Positions 44,873 through 56,911 of a DNA stretch of 64,000 nt are shown here, piece after piece. Position 1 is the stretch's first letter; every line of letters begins with the position of its first letter. Source of the DNA: Turnera subulata (lineage: Eukaryota; Streptophyta; Magnoliopsida; Malpighiales; Passifloraceae); assembly GCA_028386065.3 (NCBI GenBank), contig JAKUCV010002441.1:34419-98418 (forward strand), in the 5' to 3' direction. Position numbers and translations under genes: made by a program. The notes below the pieces were generated by a model that worked only from the letters and a program-made list of their open reading frames with translations, ran no database searches and was not told the DNA's origin.

Positions 44873-46489
44873 TTAGCGGTGTTGGCGCATGTTGCTGAAT
44901 GGTGGAGGTCCTGCCTGTAGTGACCGCGTCAGTGCACGTGCCATATTCATCAAATGAGTCAGGGTTTTGGTTATTTGCATGTGCTGGGCCATGTACTGGC
45001 TATGAAAGTCACTCATGGCTCTGCCCTGTGTCTGTGTGATGCCGCGCACCTCAGTGATACCCCTGTTAAGGTGTGTGCGTGCTTCTCCCAAAGAGAAGGT
45101 CAGGCGCATCTCTTGGGCAGTAATGCTCTCCTAGAGGCGCTGCAGGCGTTCTCCATAAGCAGCCAGGGTCTGTTGGATGCGGGTTTGGTTCTGAAGGACG
45201 GGGAAGATTTGTTGCCCAATCCAATCCTGCATCTGCTCAAAGATATCCAGCACCTGGTCTCTAGTTACAGCATGAGGCTGTGCTTGTTGTGTGGCAGGCT
45301 CCTGGGGCTGTATAGGGTCATGTTCTTCCGGTCCTGGAAGCTGTGGTGCTGGTGGTGCTTCTTCTTATTCTTCAGCCACAGCATCAGGCTGTTCCTGACT
45401 ATTCTCCTGAGGCTGTGAGGCGGGTAGGTGCATCCTATTGAGGATGCCTCGGTCGATCCAGACGGTTCCACTAACCAACTCAAAACGATGCAGGGGAAGG
45501 TGGAAATGGCGCGCAATCCTTGTGATGATGCCGACGCCTGGAAGGTATGGTGTCTTCCTTTGTGTGATGAACCTTCGAAGGATGAAGGCGTCGGTGTTGA
45601 GGGGTTGGCGGTGCACCATGCACCAGAGGATGAACAGCTTCTCGTGTTGAACAGCCAAGCGACTCCTATTTCTGTCGTAGATGCTGTGGGATAGGAAGTG
45701 CTGTATGATGCGCAGTGCACGGCTACGGAATGATGTGGCTGAACTAGTGGAGGAGTTGTATCCGTGGTCAGTGGAGATGTCATTCCAAAATTCCTCTGCG
45801 GCAAAGTTTGCTGGCCTCTATTGGTATCCTTCATGTGGTAGCCCGAGTAACTGATTCAACTGGGCAACGGTGAGAACCTTGTTCTCGTTGCCGAGACGGA
45901 ATCGTGTTGTGCCAGATTCCTGATCCTGTGGTGGCTGGTAGGAGAGTGAACTGAAGAACTCGCGGGTCAAGTCGGCGTAGGTGGGCTCTCCGAGTATGGC
46001 AAACAGCAACCACCCCACCAGTTGGAGGAATCTGCGCACGCCATTCCTGGCCCCAATGGCTCTGAGTGCATCTATATCCAACCACCGGCTGACAAGCACT
46101 GTCTGGATCTATGCAAATGCCCAGGCCCGTCGGTGGCTGGCGTTTGAGGGTTGGAAGATGAAGCGCTGAGTAGGGGCTGGTGTGTCCTCTGCCTCGTCGT
46201 CCCCTTGTTCTTCGTCGTCTTCCTCCTTTGTCTCTACTTCATTGGTGGGTGGTGGCGTGGGTGGTTCGCGAGGGCGATCCTGGTTTCGCTTGGATCGCTC
46301 CTTGTTGTTGGTTTGTGGGGTGGTGGGTTGTGTGCGGCAAGATGTGGTCGTGGCTTTGGTGGTCGAGCGGGTCCGTGGTCGCTTTGGTGGTCGAGAAAAG
46401 GTGGCAGGTGTTGAGTGTTCAGAAGGTTGGGGTACAGTCAAGTCGATGATTTCGGGGTCATCGGTGACTGTGCGGTTGTTTTGGCGCAT
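44873..46489 (-). pseudogene. Athila third ORF (env-like position), with in-frame stops
   Basis: A single minus frame runs from MRQNNRTVTDDPEI (46489) to about 44873, broken by at least four in-frame stops (after RRAWAFA near 46109; after HEGYQ near 45818; after AVAEE near 45365; near 45110). Parts: an acidic, Pro/Thr-rich N-terminus; a conserved block RWLDIDALRAIGARNGVRRF..ADLTREFFSSL found in plant Athila-type ORFs; then a Gln-rich, probably coiled-coil C-terminal part (QMQDWIGQQIFPVLQNQTRI). This ORF sits where retroviruses carry env, but no clear envelope features (signal peptide, membrane anchor) were seen. Confidence 0.7.
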
Positions 46490-47899
46490 TTGAGGGATGG
46501 GTGTGGTTTCGCCTTCAGGTTGGGGGTCGAGGTTGAGGTCGAGAGCGATGGTGGCGTTGGGGGTTTGTGGTCGCCAGCGTTTTCGGCGGTACTGTTGTGC
46601 CGGGGCGGTTGTTTGGGTCTCTGGTGTAGTCTGGGTGTTGGTTTCAGAAGAGGTTGGAGGTGCAGGAAGGGCGAGTAAGGTGGGGGGTGGTGTGGCGGTG
46701 GTAGGTGGGTATAATTGGGCGAAGGCGGTTATGAGTTCGTGTAAGGGAGGGAGGTCAGGGTGTAGTTACAGTGTTGGTTGGATGAGGAATGGTGGCAGCA
46801 GTAGTGGGTTGATGTGGAGAGGACGATGGACGATTTGGAATAGGGGGCGAGTGATGCGAAAAAGGAAGGTGATGGTGGTGATGTTATCTGGGTTAGATGA
46901 GGAGGGTGGAGGATTGGGTGTGTTGTTGTTGTTGTTGTTGGCCATGGTTGAGTGGGGAAGGTGTTGGGAGTGATGGTTGTGGACGAAGGGTGCAGCTGCA
47001 TATTTCTGGAGGAGGAAGATGAAGTAGAGAAGGGAGGGGTAGGGTTTGTCATTTATAGGCAATTAATTCCTGTTCAGAGACATTGAGAGGGTGGGAATGC
47101 GAAGGGTTATGTCTGCTGGTAATGATTCGTTGCCGCCCAAAGTGTCAGTTATGTGCCCACTTTTGGTGGAGTGTTATATCCTTTGGCATGGGTGACACGT
47201 GGAAGGGAGAAGGAATAATTCTACTGGGTAATTATGTTATGACGTGTTTAAGGCAAAACTTCCTTATTCTTTATTGCTTTGGGCAGAAGGGTTGCAACAG
47301 GTTGAGCCTGTTGCTCAAGCTGTCCCGGTTTTAGAGTTAGTGTGCGCAAGAGGAAGTTTGTCAGTAGAGAACCTATTCCTAGTCCTACCTATTAGGATCT
47401 TCCCTAATTCTAGAGATTCCCTAAACGCAAGAGATTATCAGATGAGGTGTTAGGGTGTTGTGGAAGATCGTCACAGGCTCAGCCTGTGTGAGCCTGTGGT
47501 AGCCTAAAAAGTCCCTTTTTACAAAGAAGTGAAGAGTGCTTATCGTTAAGAAGGGTATAGAAGGACTTTCCTGACCAATCTCTGACTCTGTGATTCCCTT
47601 TTCCATCAAATTTCAGCACCTGATTGATTAAAAAAAAAAGAAACACTCAAAAATAACAAAAATAACCAAATGAAAAAGAAATTGGAAATTTACCGCACTT
47701 GGCGTTACCCAAGTGTGTGCTTCTTTAATATCTTTTAGCTGGACTCCATCTTGCTTTGCTAGGTGGGAGGTGGATCATGGAGCACCTGAGTCTCCTGATA
47801 CTCATCGGTCCTTGTATGATACAGCTTCATTCTGTGCTCGTTAACCTTGAATGGTTGAGTCTTCTCAATGTATATTTCCACAGCCCCATGAGGCAAACA
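46490..47899 (-). other. Spacer between integrase and third ORF
   Basis: Contains low-complexity frames (Thr/Asn/Pro-rich on minus, Val/Gly-rich on plus) over a GT-rich tract at 46150-46970, and a CACAGGCTCAGCCTGTG palindrome at 47472-47488. No independent gene is recognised. Confidence 0.5.
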
Positions 47900-48980
47900 T
47901 CATGACACTGTGAAGGGGCCAGACCATCTTGATCGAAGCTTTCCAGGTAAAAGCTTCAGGCGAGAGTTGTAGAGGAGGACTTGATCTCCTTCTGTGAATT
48001 TTCGAGGTTGTATCCTGCTGTCATGCCACTTCTTCGTTGTCTCCTTGTACAATTTTGCATTTTCATATGCATACAGCCTTAGCTCGTCCAACTCATTCAA
48101 TTGCAACAGCCTCTATTCTCCTACAGCCTGTGTGTCAAAGTTCAAAGCCTTAATAGCCCAATATGCCTTGTGCTCAAGCTCCACAGGCAAATGACAGGCT
48201 TTCCCAAATACAAGGCGGTATGGGGTGGTGCCTATGGGTGCCTTGTAGGCTGTGCGGTATGCCCACAGAGCATCATCGAGTTTTGCTGCCTAGTATTTGC
48301 GTGATTGTCCTACTGTCTTCTCTAGGATCTATTTGATTTCTCTATTAGTCACCTCCACTTGGCCACTTGTTTGAGGATGGTAGGGAGTGGCTACCTTGTG
48401 TCTAATCCCATACTTTCTGAGGAGGGCTTCAAACTGGCGGTTGCAAAAATGGGTTCCTCCATCACTAATTATTGCTCTTAGGGTGCCAAACCGAGTGAAG
48501 ATATATTTCTTCAGGAACCTTGTCACTGTCTTGGCATCATTGGTCGAGGAGGCAATGGCTTCTACCTATTTCGAGACATAGTCAATAGCTACCAGGATAA
48601 AATTATTCCCATAAGAACTCGGGAATGGTCCCATGAAGTCTATTCCCCAAACATCGAATAGCTCCACTTCCAAAATTGCTTGTTGCGGCATCTCTTGTCT
48701 TCTTGAGATGTTCCCAGTGCGCTGGCACTCCCTGCATGCTACTACCCAATCGCGTGCATCCTTAAATAGGGTAGGCCAATATAGGCCACCTTGCAATACC
48801 TTGGAAGCTGTTCTGGTTGCGCCATGGTGTCCCTCGTACTGTGCATTGTGGCAACTATGCAGAACTTGTTCTACCTCTTCTTCAGGGATGCACCGTCTGA
48901 TTATACCATCTCCACATCTTCTGAACAATAAGGGCTCATCCCAGAGGTAGTTCTTCATGTCAGAGAAGAACTTCTTTCGC
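47900..48980 (-). pseudogene. Athila-like integrase region, broken
   Basis: Integrase inserts the element's DNA copy into the chromosome. In the shared pol frame: zinc-binding HHCC region ([18 protein letters not shown], then [12 protein letters not shown]), catalytic core with D ([19 protein letters not shown]), D ([19 protein letters not shown]) and E ([17 protein letters not shown]), then the C-terminal part [20 protein letters not shown]. In-frame stops lie near 48563 (TAG where a Trp is expected), 48326 and about 48292. It follows RNase H directly. Confidence 0.9.
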
Positions 48981-50530
48981 TGTGAATAGCTGAGATCTGG
49001 TGGAAGAGCTCCACAGGCCAAGAAATTGACAATTTCTGCATACCACGACATCAGCCTGTGGGTGACACTGTGAATTGTTGCAATGAGGCTATCGTCTGGG
49101 AGATGATCATCAATAGGTATGTGGTCCCTCGGCAAGTGATCTGGAGGCAATCTGGAGAGATGGTCAGCTACCATATTCTCTGTGCCTTTCTTGTCTCGAA
49201 TCTCGAGGTCAAATTCTTGGAGTTGTAGGATCCACCTAAGAAGTCTTGGCCTGGTCTCCTTCTTGGTCAACAAGTACTTCAATGCCGAATGGTCAGTGTG
49301 GATGATGACCTTAGATCCCAGCAATTATGCTCTAAACTTCCCAATTGCAAAGACTACCGCCAGAAGCTCTTTCTCAGTTGTGGTATAATTGATCTGTGCT
49401 TCATCCAGAGTGCGACTTGCATAGTATATGGCATGAAGTTTGTTGTCTTTTCTCTGCCCCAGCACAGCTCATACTGCATGGTCGCTTGCATCACACATGA
49501 CTTCAAAGGGCTGACTCCAATCTAGGGGCTGGATGATTGGGGCCGTGGTCAATGCGGCCTTAATCCTGTTAAATGCATTCAAACAAGAATCATCAAATAT
49601 AAATTCGGAGTCTTTACTAAGGAGATTTGTCAAAGGTTTTGCAATCTTTGAAAAATCCTTAATAAAATGCCTGTAAAAGCCTGCATGACTAAGAAAAGCC
49701 CGAATTGCCTTAAGAGAGGTTGGAGGTGGAAGTCTTTCAATAACATCAATCTTAGCTTCATCCACCTCTATACCTCGTCCTGAGATTTTGTATCCAAGTA
49801 CAATACCTTCTGTAACCATAAAATGGCATTTTTCCCAGTTTAGTACTAGGTTCACAGCCTCACACCGTTCAAGCACTGTTTCAAGGTTAGCCAAACAGAG
49901 ATCAAAAGAAGTTCCATAAACAGAGAAGTCATCCATAAATACCTCCATTATGGGCTCGATCAGGTCATGGAAGATGGCCATCATGCATCGCTGAAAGGTG
50001 GCTGGTGCATTACACAGGCCAAATGGCATGCGCCTATATGCAAATGTGCCGTAGGGGCATGTAAATGTTGTTTTCTCCTAAGCACCTGGGTGGATTAGGA
50101 TCTGGAAAAATCCAGAGTACCCATCTAGGTAACAAAAATGTGTGTGCTTGGCAAGTCTTTCTAACATCTGATCTATGAATGGCAAGGGAAAATGATCTTT
50201 TCTAGTGGCTTTATTGAGTTTTCTATAGTCTATGCACATTCTCCAGCCTGTGACAGTCCTAGTTGGTATGAGTTCTTCTTTTTCATTCTTTACTACTGTC
50301 ATACCTCCCTTTTTAGGCACCACATGTACTGCACTAACCCAAGGACTATCTGAAATTGGATAAATTATCCCAACATAAAGTAACTTCAAAATTTCCTTTT
50401 AACCACTTCGTTCATATTTTCATTCAGTCTCCTCTGTGGTTTTATTATGGGTTTGCAGTTTTCTTCCAAAAGAATGCGATGCATACAAAGATTACGACTG
50501 ATACCTGTCAGATCATCAATGGTATATCCT
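48981..50530 (-). pseudogene. Athila-like reverse transcriptase and RNase H, broken
   Basis: Copies element RNA into DNA. RT motifs: VSAVHVVPKKGGMTVV (about 50345), RMCIDYRKLNKATRKDHFPL, MPFGLCNAPATFQRCM (50029), and the active site FMDDFSVYG (about 49935). RNase [21 protein letters not shown] (about 49420-49365), then [17 protein letters not shown] and [11 protein letters not shown]. The frame is shared with integrase. Breaks: a 1-base loss in an A run near 50397, a 2-base gain near 50536, and stops near 50077, 49468 and 49325. Confidence 0.92.
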
Positions 50531-51384
50531 ATTACCTTGCGGTGTGTTTGTTGACTACTGTGCGCACCTTTTCCTCTTCCTCCTGTGAAAGGTCAGCTCC
50601 AATAATGATGGGAAATGAGGAATTGTTAGTGTCTAAGTAGATATACCTGAGCTTGGGTGGTAGAGGTTTTATTTCTACCCTTGGTGCATCGGATTCTGGT
50701 TCTGGATTGCGAACAGACTCTGTGACAGGCTCAGCCTGTTGGTCCACAGCATGAGTATGTTTGTCGACAATATGAGCCTGTTTGTCGATTTCAGGCACAG
50801 TTTCTTCTGCCAGGAATTTTGCCACCTGTTGCATCTATGAGCCCATTGATCAGACAACCTAGCAATTCATCCTCACGTATCTCCATCAGTTGAGATGCCT
50901 TGACAAGTGCATCAATAGGGTCTGGTACAACATCAACCATGCAGCACTGTCCTGTTCCAAATTCTGTTCTTTGCGCCTTCTGGAAATTGAACTCCACTGT
51001 ATCCTCTCCTAGTCGTAGTGTCAATGTTCTTTTTGCACAATCAATCATAGCTCCTGCTGTAGCTAAAAAGGGACGCCCCAAAATGATGGGTGTCTTCTCA
51101 TCCTCGGTCATATTCATCACCACAAAATCTACTGGTATGTAAAAGTTGCCAACCTTGACTGGAACATCTTCCAGCACTCCCACAGGATATAAAAGTGATC
51201 GGTCTGCTAGCTGGATTGTCATCCTTGTGGATTTGATGTCCCCAAGGTTCAGGTTCTGAGTGATGGAGAGCGGCAATAGGCTGACACTGGCTCCTAAATC
51301 GCTTAGGGCTCCCTCAATCTTCTTGTCCCCGATGTTTAGAGGGATTGTGAAGCTTCCTGGGTCTGAGCATTTTCTGGGTAGAAG
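50531..51384 (-). pseudogene. Athila-like aspartic protease region, broken
   Basis: Processes the polyprotein. Just left of the solo LTR the frame resumes with CSDPGSFTIPLNIGDKKI, then the active-site motif LSDLGASVSLLPLSI and KTPIILGRPFLATAGAMIDC. A frameshift near 50830 separates it from the linker (LRYIYLDTNNSSFPIII) leading to reverse transcriptase. The solo LTR lies only a few codons upstream of the protease. Confidence 0.88.
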
Positions 51385-52884
51385 GTGTTAGTATAATATG
51401 CCAAAAAGCCAATCATGGATGATTATTTGTAGTCATGTATACGCCTTAAGGTTATTCCAATGAGTATCGTTTATGAGATAAACGCTTGCACATACTTATA
51501 ACCCTAGAATATTTCATATTCTTAAATGTCCCTAGTCGATTATTATTATGGATGGGTTATAACAATAAATTAAGACTAGCGTATGTTGAGAATTGCATAT
51601 GTGATATGAATTCTACATACGGGTACAAGTTGGAGAACTTGTGGACTGGACCGACCCACATAAGAACCCTACATGGAACGTTATATGTATGTCAATAGTG
51701 GTTCTTATAGATGTAATTATCCTCCGACCTGAGATCGTCAAGGTATCCAACATATGAATCATGTACTTTGATATTATTCCTAGTCATCCGTAACTGGGTG
51801 GACATAAGGGTAATCATTGGGTATATGTCGAGTATGTAGTGGGTTTTGATTGATCAAGAGGGGATTCGTCCGACCCATATAACGGGTATATTATCTGATG
51901 GTTTCTTGATAGAGTTGAACTGTTAAATGCATTGCCATGCTCGGATTAGGTGATATGGTGATATCACGGGTATCCGTTTTATACAGTTAACTCGGGGATC
52001 AAGAAACATAGATTAAACATATACGAGATTGACATATTCCATGTCTCATGTTTGATCTTGATAATGGGACGAAGGGACGATGACATATTCCGAGGCATAG
52101 AGAATCAGTACTGATCTTGTCGTTCAGGTAGCAATGATGTGTTGCTAGACGCCGCTCTTTGTTTATAATTGTAAAATGGGATTTTACAATTATTGCCGGA
52201 CGTTACAAGTGCCTACAGGGTCACACACATAGAACCGTTGATTCGAGCAGTTGGTTGAACCGTGGCTGGACCGGGTGTGGTTGGACCATAGTTCAACCAG
52301 GTCATTTTTTGGTTGGGTGGTTCACTTATTGGCAGAATAATTGAGCCCCCTTAGTGCTTAGTGTTTGATTGTGCATTAGTGGAAAGCTTGTTAGTAAATG
52401 TCACTTTCAATGGGGCCAAATGTTGGCCATTACCACTAATGCATTATCATTAGGGGTTGAGTGGGATTAGAGTAAGAGTGATCAGATTTTTGCTGCTCCC
52501 TCTCTCCTTCACCACGCTTCAGAGTTCCCCAAAACACACCTCTCTTCCTTTCTTCTTCCTTTGTGAAAGTTAGAAGAAAAACACACACATAAAAGGCTTC
52601 CGGTTACTTGTTGCTAGCACATCAGTCCGGGAGTGCTCGTTCTTGGTTTCGTGTGACGATTCTGGGAAGATCACGGTTCGTGTGGATACCGGTAGAGGAG
52701 CCAGGCCGTTGTCTTGCTCTTGCTGATTCCATACTTCAGTTGAGTGAAAGACCTCAACCACATAAGGTATGTAAAATTGTTATTCGGTTTTGTAGCTTCA
52801 CATGTGGTTCTAGGCTTGTTTTCGGTCTTTCCGCTGCATGTTTTGCTTGCTCTTGAGTGTCAATAGCATATCCGGAAACTTACA
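51385..52884 (+). mobile_element. Solo LTR, 1.5 kb, inside the Athila-like element
   Basis: Starts TGTTAGTATAATATGCC and ends CGGAAACTTACA (TG..CA). The flanks GAAGG (51380-51384) and GATGG (52885-52889) are a 5-bp target duplication with one mismatch. Athila coding sequence on the two sides joins in register if the insert and one flank are ignored, which independently confirms the ends. Orientation plus is suggested by the CT-rich tract near 52500-52560 followed by a leader-like end. Its family is not represented elsewhere in the window. Confidence 0.93.
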
Positions 52885-52889
52885 GATGG

Positions 52890-54664
52890 TGCGGAATGAG
52901 GGCACTCCCCAGGGCTATCATGGCTACTATTTCGATGTCGTCAATGGTTCTTTTCTTAGTCAAGATGTCCTTGAGGAACTTGGCATATGACAACATTTGT
53001 GTAACCACATCACTAAAAGGAACATTAACATAGAGTTTATTTAGCATCTCCTTAAACTTACTGAATTGCTTTTCTAGTTTGGACTTGAGGTACACTTCTA
53101 GATATGAGAGAGGAGGCTGATAGGGTCGAACTTTTTGGGGCTGTTTCTTAGCCTTCTTAGTACTCACAGGCTCACCCACAGACTCAGCTTGTGTCTGCAC
53201 TATTTGCCCTGGGTTGGATGTTGATGCTGTTTGTTCTACAGCATCAGGCTGTCTTGGTGCTGTGCCCCTTAATTCCTTCCCACTACGAAGTGTTACAGCC
53301 TTGCAATGCTCATTCCTTGGATTCTCTATTGGTTTCCCTAGAAGGGCTCCTTATTGATTGGTGGACATAGAGGCTTGTTGAGCAATTTGATTTTCGAGGA
53401 TTCTGTTGTGGGATTTGATTTGACTAATTTCCTCACTCATCTTATTCTGGTTCTCCAAGATGGACTGCAGCATGCTCATCATGTTAGTGTTGTTGCCTTG
53501 CTGTCCTCCTTGGTTCTGTCTTTGGTACTGGGGCTGTCCTCCTTGATTTTGTCGCTGGAATTGGGGCTGTGGTGGATTTCTCTCTTCATTTGGTGCTTTC
53601 CAGGAGAAATTTGGATGATTCCTCCAAGAAGGATTGCAAGTGTTTCCATACTGTCCTTGCCTCTGTTGGATGTAGTGAGCCTGTTCAGAATCACATTCGG
53701 TGAAGAGGGGACAACTGGATGTGTTGTGAGGTCCCCCACATCCTTCACAGTCTGAGGCTGTGGATGTGGCTGCTTTGACGTGAGCAGCCCCTAATTGCTT
53801 TCTGAGGGATTCTATTTCTGCCTCCAGCTTGGTTACTCTGTCTACCCCAATTATTCCAGAGGCCTTAACTCCTCTGATCTGGGTTTTCCTCTTTGATAGA
53901 GCCTCGAGAATGGCAACTCCATCATTTTAGTCCTTGTCCACAAATGAACCATTCGCCATTTTTTCGAGAGTGTTCTGGTCTTCATCACTCAGGCCGCAAT
54001 AAAATTGCTCAAGCTGTACGGCCTCATCAATTTTGTGGTTTGGGCTTCTCCTCAGCAATCCCTTGAAGCGCTCCCAAGCATCACGAATGGATTCATCATA
54101 GCGCCGGGAAAATCCTATCAGCTGCTGCCTCAAGTTTGCAGCTTTGCTCGATGGGTGGTACTCCTTCAAGAAAGCTCTGACCAGGGTATCCCAATCTATG
54201 AAATGGCCTGCCTCATGGTTGTTAAGCCTTTCGAATGCTGCATCTCTGAGTGAGAATAGGAAGACTCTCATGTACAGCTGCTCTTTGCTTATTCCGGCTA
54301 TGTTTACAGTGCTACACACCCGCAAAAAATTCTGTATGTGTGAATTTGGATCTTCTGAGGGCAAGTCTCCAAATGTGCGCCTCTCCAACATGCTGAGTAG
54401 GTTTGTTCTGATTTTATAGGGGGCGTCGACTTCTGGAATGGCTATGCTGTTATGGATGATGGTGGTGGGTGGTTGTAGGAGTTGTGACATAGGGATGTAA
54501 GGTCGCACAGGCTGAGCCTGTTCAACCTCTGGGTGTGCTCCTTCATTGAGTCTGTTCGCCATGGTTTGTTGTTTCTGCTTGCTCTTCTTGTGAAACACAC
54601 GGGCTGTCCTTTCAATCTCCTGGAGGAAGGTTAGAGATGGCTTCTTGCTCCTGGTTTGGGGCAT
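52890..54664 (-). pseudogene. Athila-like gag, with two in-frame stops
   Basis: Capsid polyprotein. Frame begins MPQTRSKKPSLTFL (54664) and includes the gag domain (FGDLPSEDPNSHIQNFLRVC, AWERFKGLLRRSPNH, LEQFYCGL), a zinc knuckle CEGCGGPHNTSSC (about 53748-53710), a Gln/Asn-rich linker, and the Athila-typical block LEKQFSKFKEMLNKLYVN..MLSYAKFLKDILTKKR near 53100-52940. In-frame TAA stops occur near 53924 and 53352. It continues into protease beyond the solo LTR. Confidence 0.92.
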
Positions 54665-54759
54665 GCACCACCTGAAAACTTCAACTTGGAAAAAGAAAAG
54701 GGTTAAGTAACAAAAAGCCTAATAAGTCAGAAATGAAAAGTAAAAGAATCAAGCGCCAG

Positions 54760-54783
54760 TCCCCGGCAACGGCGCCAAAAACT
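54760..54783 (-). other. Primer-binding site (tRNA-Asp type)
   Basis: On minus, a few bases inside the 5' LTR, TGGCGCCGTTGCCGGGGA, the sequence used by Athila/Tat-group elements and complementary to the 3' end of plant tRNA-Asp. It fixes the element's orientation. Confidence 0.88.
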
Positions 54784-56906
54784 TGATGGGTGTCTACTAT
54801 CCTGCAAGTGCACAAGGTTATTGTAGTACTTTATCAAGGTCGTGTCCACAGGGACTGGGTTGATCCTGTTACCCTTCAAATAGACAAATTAGACTTGAAA
54901 ACAATTAAACAAGAGTGGATTGAATGACTAATGATTAAAACTAAAAATGAACAGTAAGGTAAATATAACAACAAATTAAACGAGGAAGAGATCAGAAATG
55001 GTGAGTTCCTAGGCATTCTGGTTCCACATGTCCTGATTTATGCTTATAAATTGCTCAACAGCATCATCACAGGCTGAGCCTGTGGATGAGGCTGTGACTA
55101 ATTAGATGTCTTGTCGGGGCTCCTAACCTGAGGTTCTATCAATGGCTTTCGATCTTATTGATAGTTCCCTAAGCTTCCATCTACCCCCTGTCACTAGAGT
55201 AAACGTCCACTTAAGGATGAAGTTTAATGTTGGTGCTAATACCCACAGTCTCTCCCTATCTTCTTTCGAATGTCTAAGGAGTGAAGGCTGACTATTGTAG
55301 GTTTAGCACTCCTGGCTTCTCCTTTTGGTCCTTCACCAGGATGCTACTAAACTAAGAATATACCACCCAATAATCAATCAAGAATCAAATTAGGAGTTGG
55401 GTTATCTCTTGACTATACTGTCACGGAATGAGGCTGTGCTGGGCACAGCCTAATGTTGTCGACAGCAAGGGGGTCAATTATAAGATTGGTTCTTGCAGGC
55501 GCTCTCAACCTATACTGCACCCATTTGCTTTCGCTCACAGGTGCCTCCCATGGTTCTCATCTCCCATGTGCTTTCGCATTGGTCAAACTCAGGGGATTAA
55601 GATTGGTGTTGAGGCTAATTCCTCAATTAGTTTCTAACCCGTCACAAGTTGAAAACTAAGAGTTTGTTGCTATTGTCTAGTAGGTATGGTTTCTCCTTTC
55701 GGCCCTTCACCTAGCTACCCGTGTTCATGCATGGGGTTTGATCAGAACCTAGACATGGAGAAAGCTGTCAACAACTAAAGCAAGAAAAAGGGTTAAGAAC
55801 ATGAACAATTTTATTTTGCAAAAAATCAGATACATGCTTCCCCCTTCAACCTAAGAAGGGGTTGCTTAGTTCATAATCAAGGTTACAGAAACAATGGAAG
55901 AATGGATTGGCATAGTGTTTTTGAACAATCTGCAGGTTAGAAGCAACACGGTTTCTACCTAGAAAAACTGCAGAACCGTGTTTTCCCTTGAACCCTTGGT
56001 GTTTCTAGGTCCCACCTCTGTTCTAAAGAATTCTGCAACTAAGGAATTTCTGGTGTTGATCCGGAGGATATCTCTGTGCTTTCTCTTCTTCTCTTATCCC
56101 TTTTTGTAGATGCGTCTCCCTTCTTTTCCTTCTCCCAACTTGCTGGAGAGCATGGGTGTTTGGGCAAGTTGGCTCGTCAGTTCCTTCATCGTTTGTGTCA
56201 GGATAAGAGCCATGGGAAGTGTGATGATATGGTGCAATTTGCTAGTCTGCAGCTTTTGAGGAATAATTGGAGGGAATAATGGACTTTTAAATGGGCAATC
56301 CTCTGGCATTCCTTTGGGCATTATATTATCATTCCCACCTGCCAAAAGGTCTTCTGAAGCACTCAGGTCGTGTTTTGCAGGCTCCATGTGCGGGATGAGC
56401 AAGTGGTGCAATTTAATATTGTTCTTGCAAATCTGGGTTTTGTAGGACGCACAGCATAAGGCTGTCGACACAGAGGCTGAGGTTGTGCAAGATTTGTTAT
56501 AGTTCTTCTTCAACTTTCCCTTCAATTGATTTCTGCTTCTTCTGCCGATGATAAGGTGTCATGAGGACTTCTTGAATCAAAGTTAAGGAACCGATCCTCA
56601 GTGGAAATCTTATGAATTGAAGGTTGTTTGAGGCTTTCAATTGAATTCTCGATGAACAACAGCCTCAGGGACTGGCTCAAGGGTTCTGCAACAGGCTCAT
56701 GCTGTGGCAGAGCCTGTTTCTTCAAATTCTTCAATGAAATCTTCCCGAATTGGTCGAAATGCACCTGAAATCACTAATTATGCAGTAAAGGGTAGGAATA
56801 CAGGAAATACGACAAAATTATGCATAGGAGGCATATAATCGTGAAAGAATGAGCATATATCATGCCTAAAATCATGCTTAAAACTATGCATATTTCGTGT
56901 GCATCA
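54784..56906 (-). repeat. Athila-like 5' LTR (2123 bp)
   Basis: Plus-strand start TGATGGGTGTCTACTATCCT, end ATTTCGTGTGCATCA; partner of 41268-43380. One local difference is AGGCTGTGC-TGG-GCACAGCCT (55431-55451), a 9-bp inverted repeat absent from the other LTR. Confidence 0.95.
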
Positions 56907-56911
56907 ACATC

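Larger units (their letters stand above)
41268..56906 (-). mobile_element. Athila-like Ty3/gypsy LTR retrotransposon, 15.6 kb
   Basis: Full-length but inactive element on minus. LTRs at 54784-56906 (5') and 41268-43380 (3') start TGATG.. and end ..CATCA. The identical 5-bp flanks ACATC (41263-41267 and 56907-56911) are its target duplication. Order on minus: primer-binding site (TGGCGCCGTTGCCGGGGA), gag, protease, reverse transcriptase, RNase H, integrase, then a third ORF as in Athila-group elements, a long non-coding stretch and the purine tract. The coding regions contain many in-frame stops and several frameshifts. A 1.5-kb solo LTR (51385-52884) interrupts the gag-protease junction. By eye there are 9 differences in the first ~168 aligned LTR bases, so the insertion is not very recent. 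Confidence 0.95.

Noticed and set aside
46151..46973. Long Val/Gly-rich plus-strand frames
   Set aside because: Antisense of the Thr/Pro-rich start of the Athila third ORF and the adjacent spacer; low complexity.
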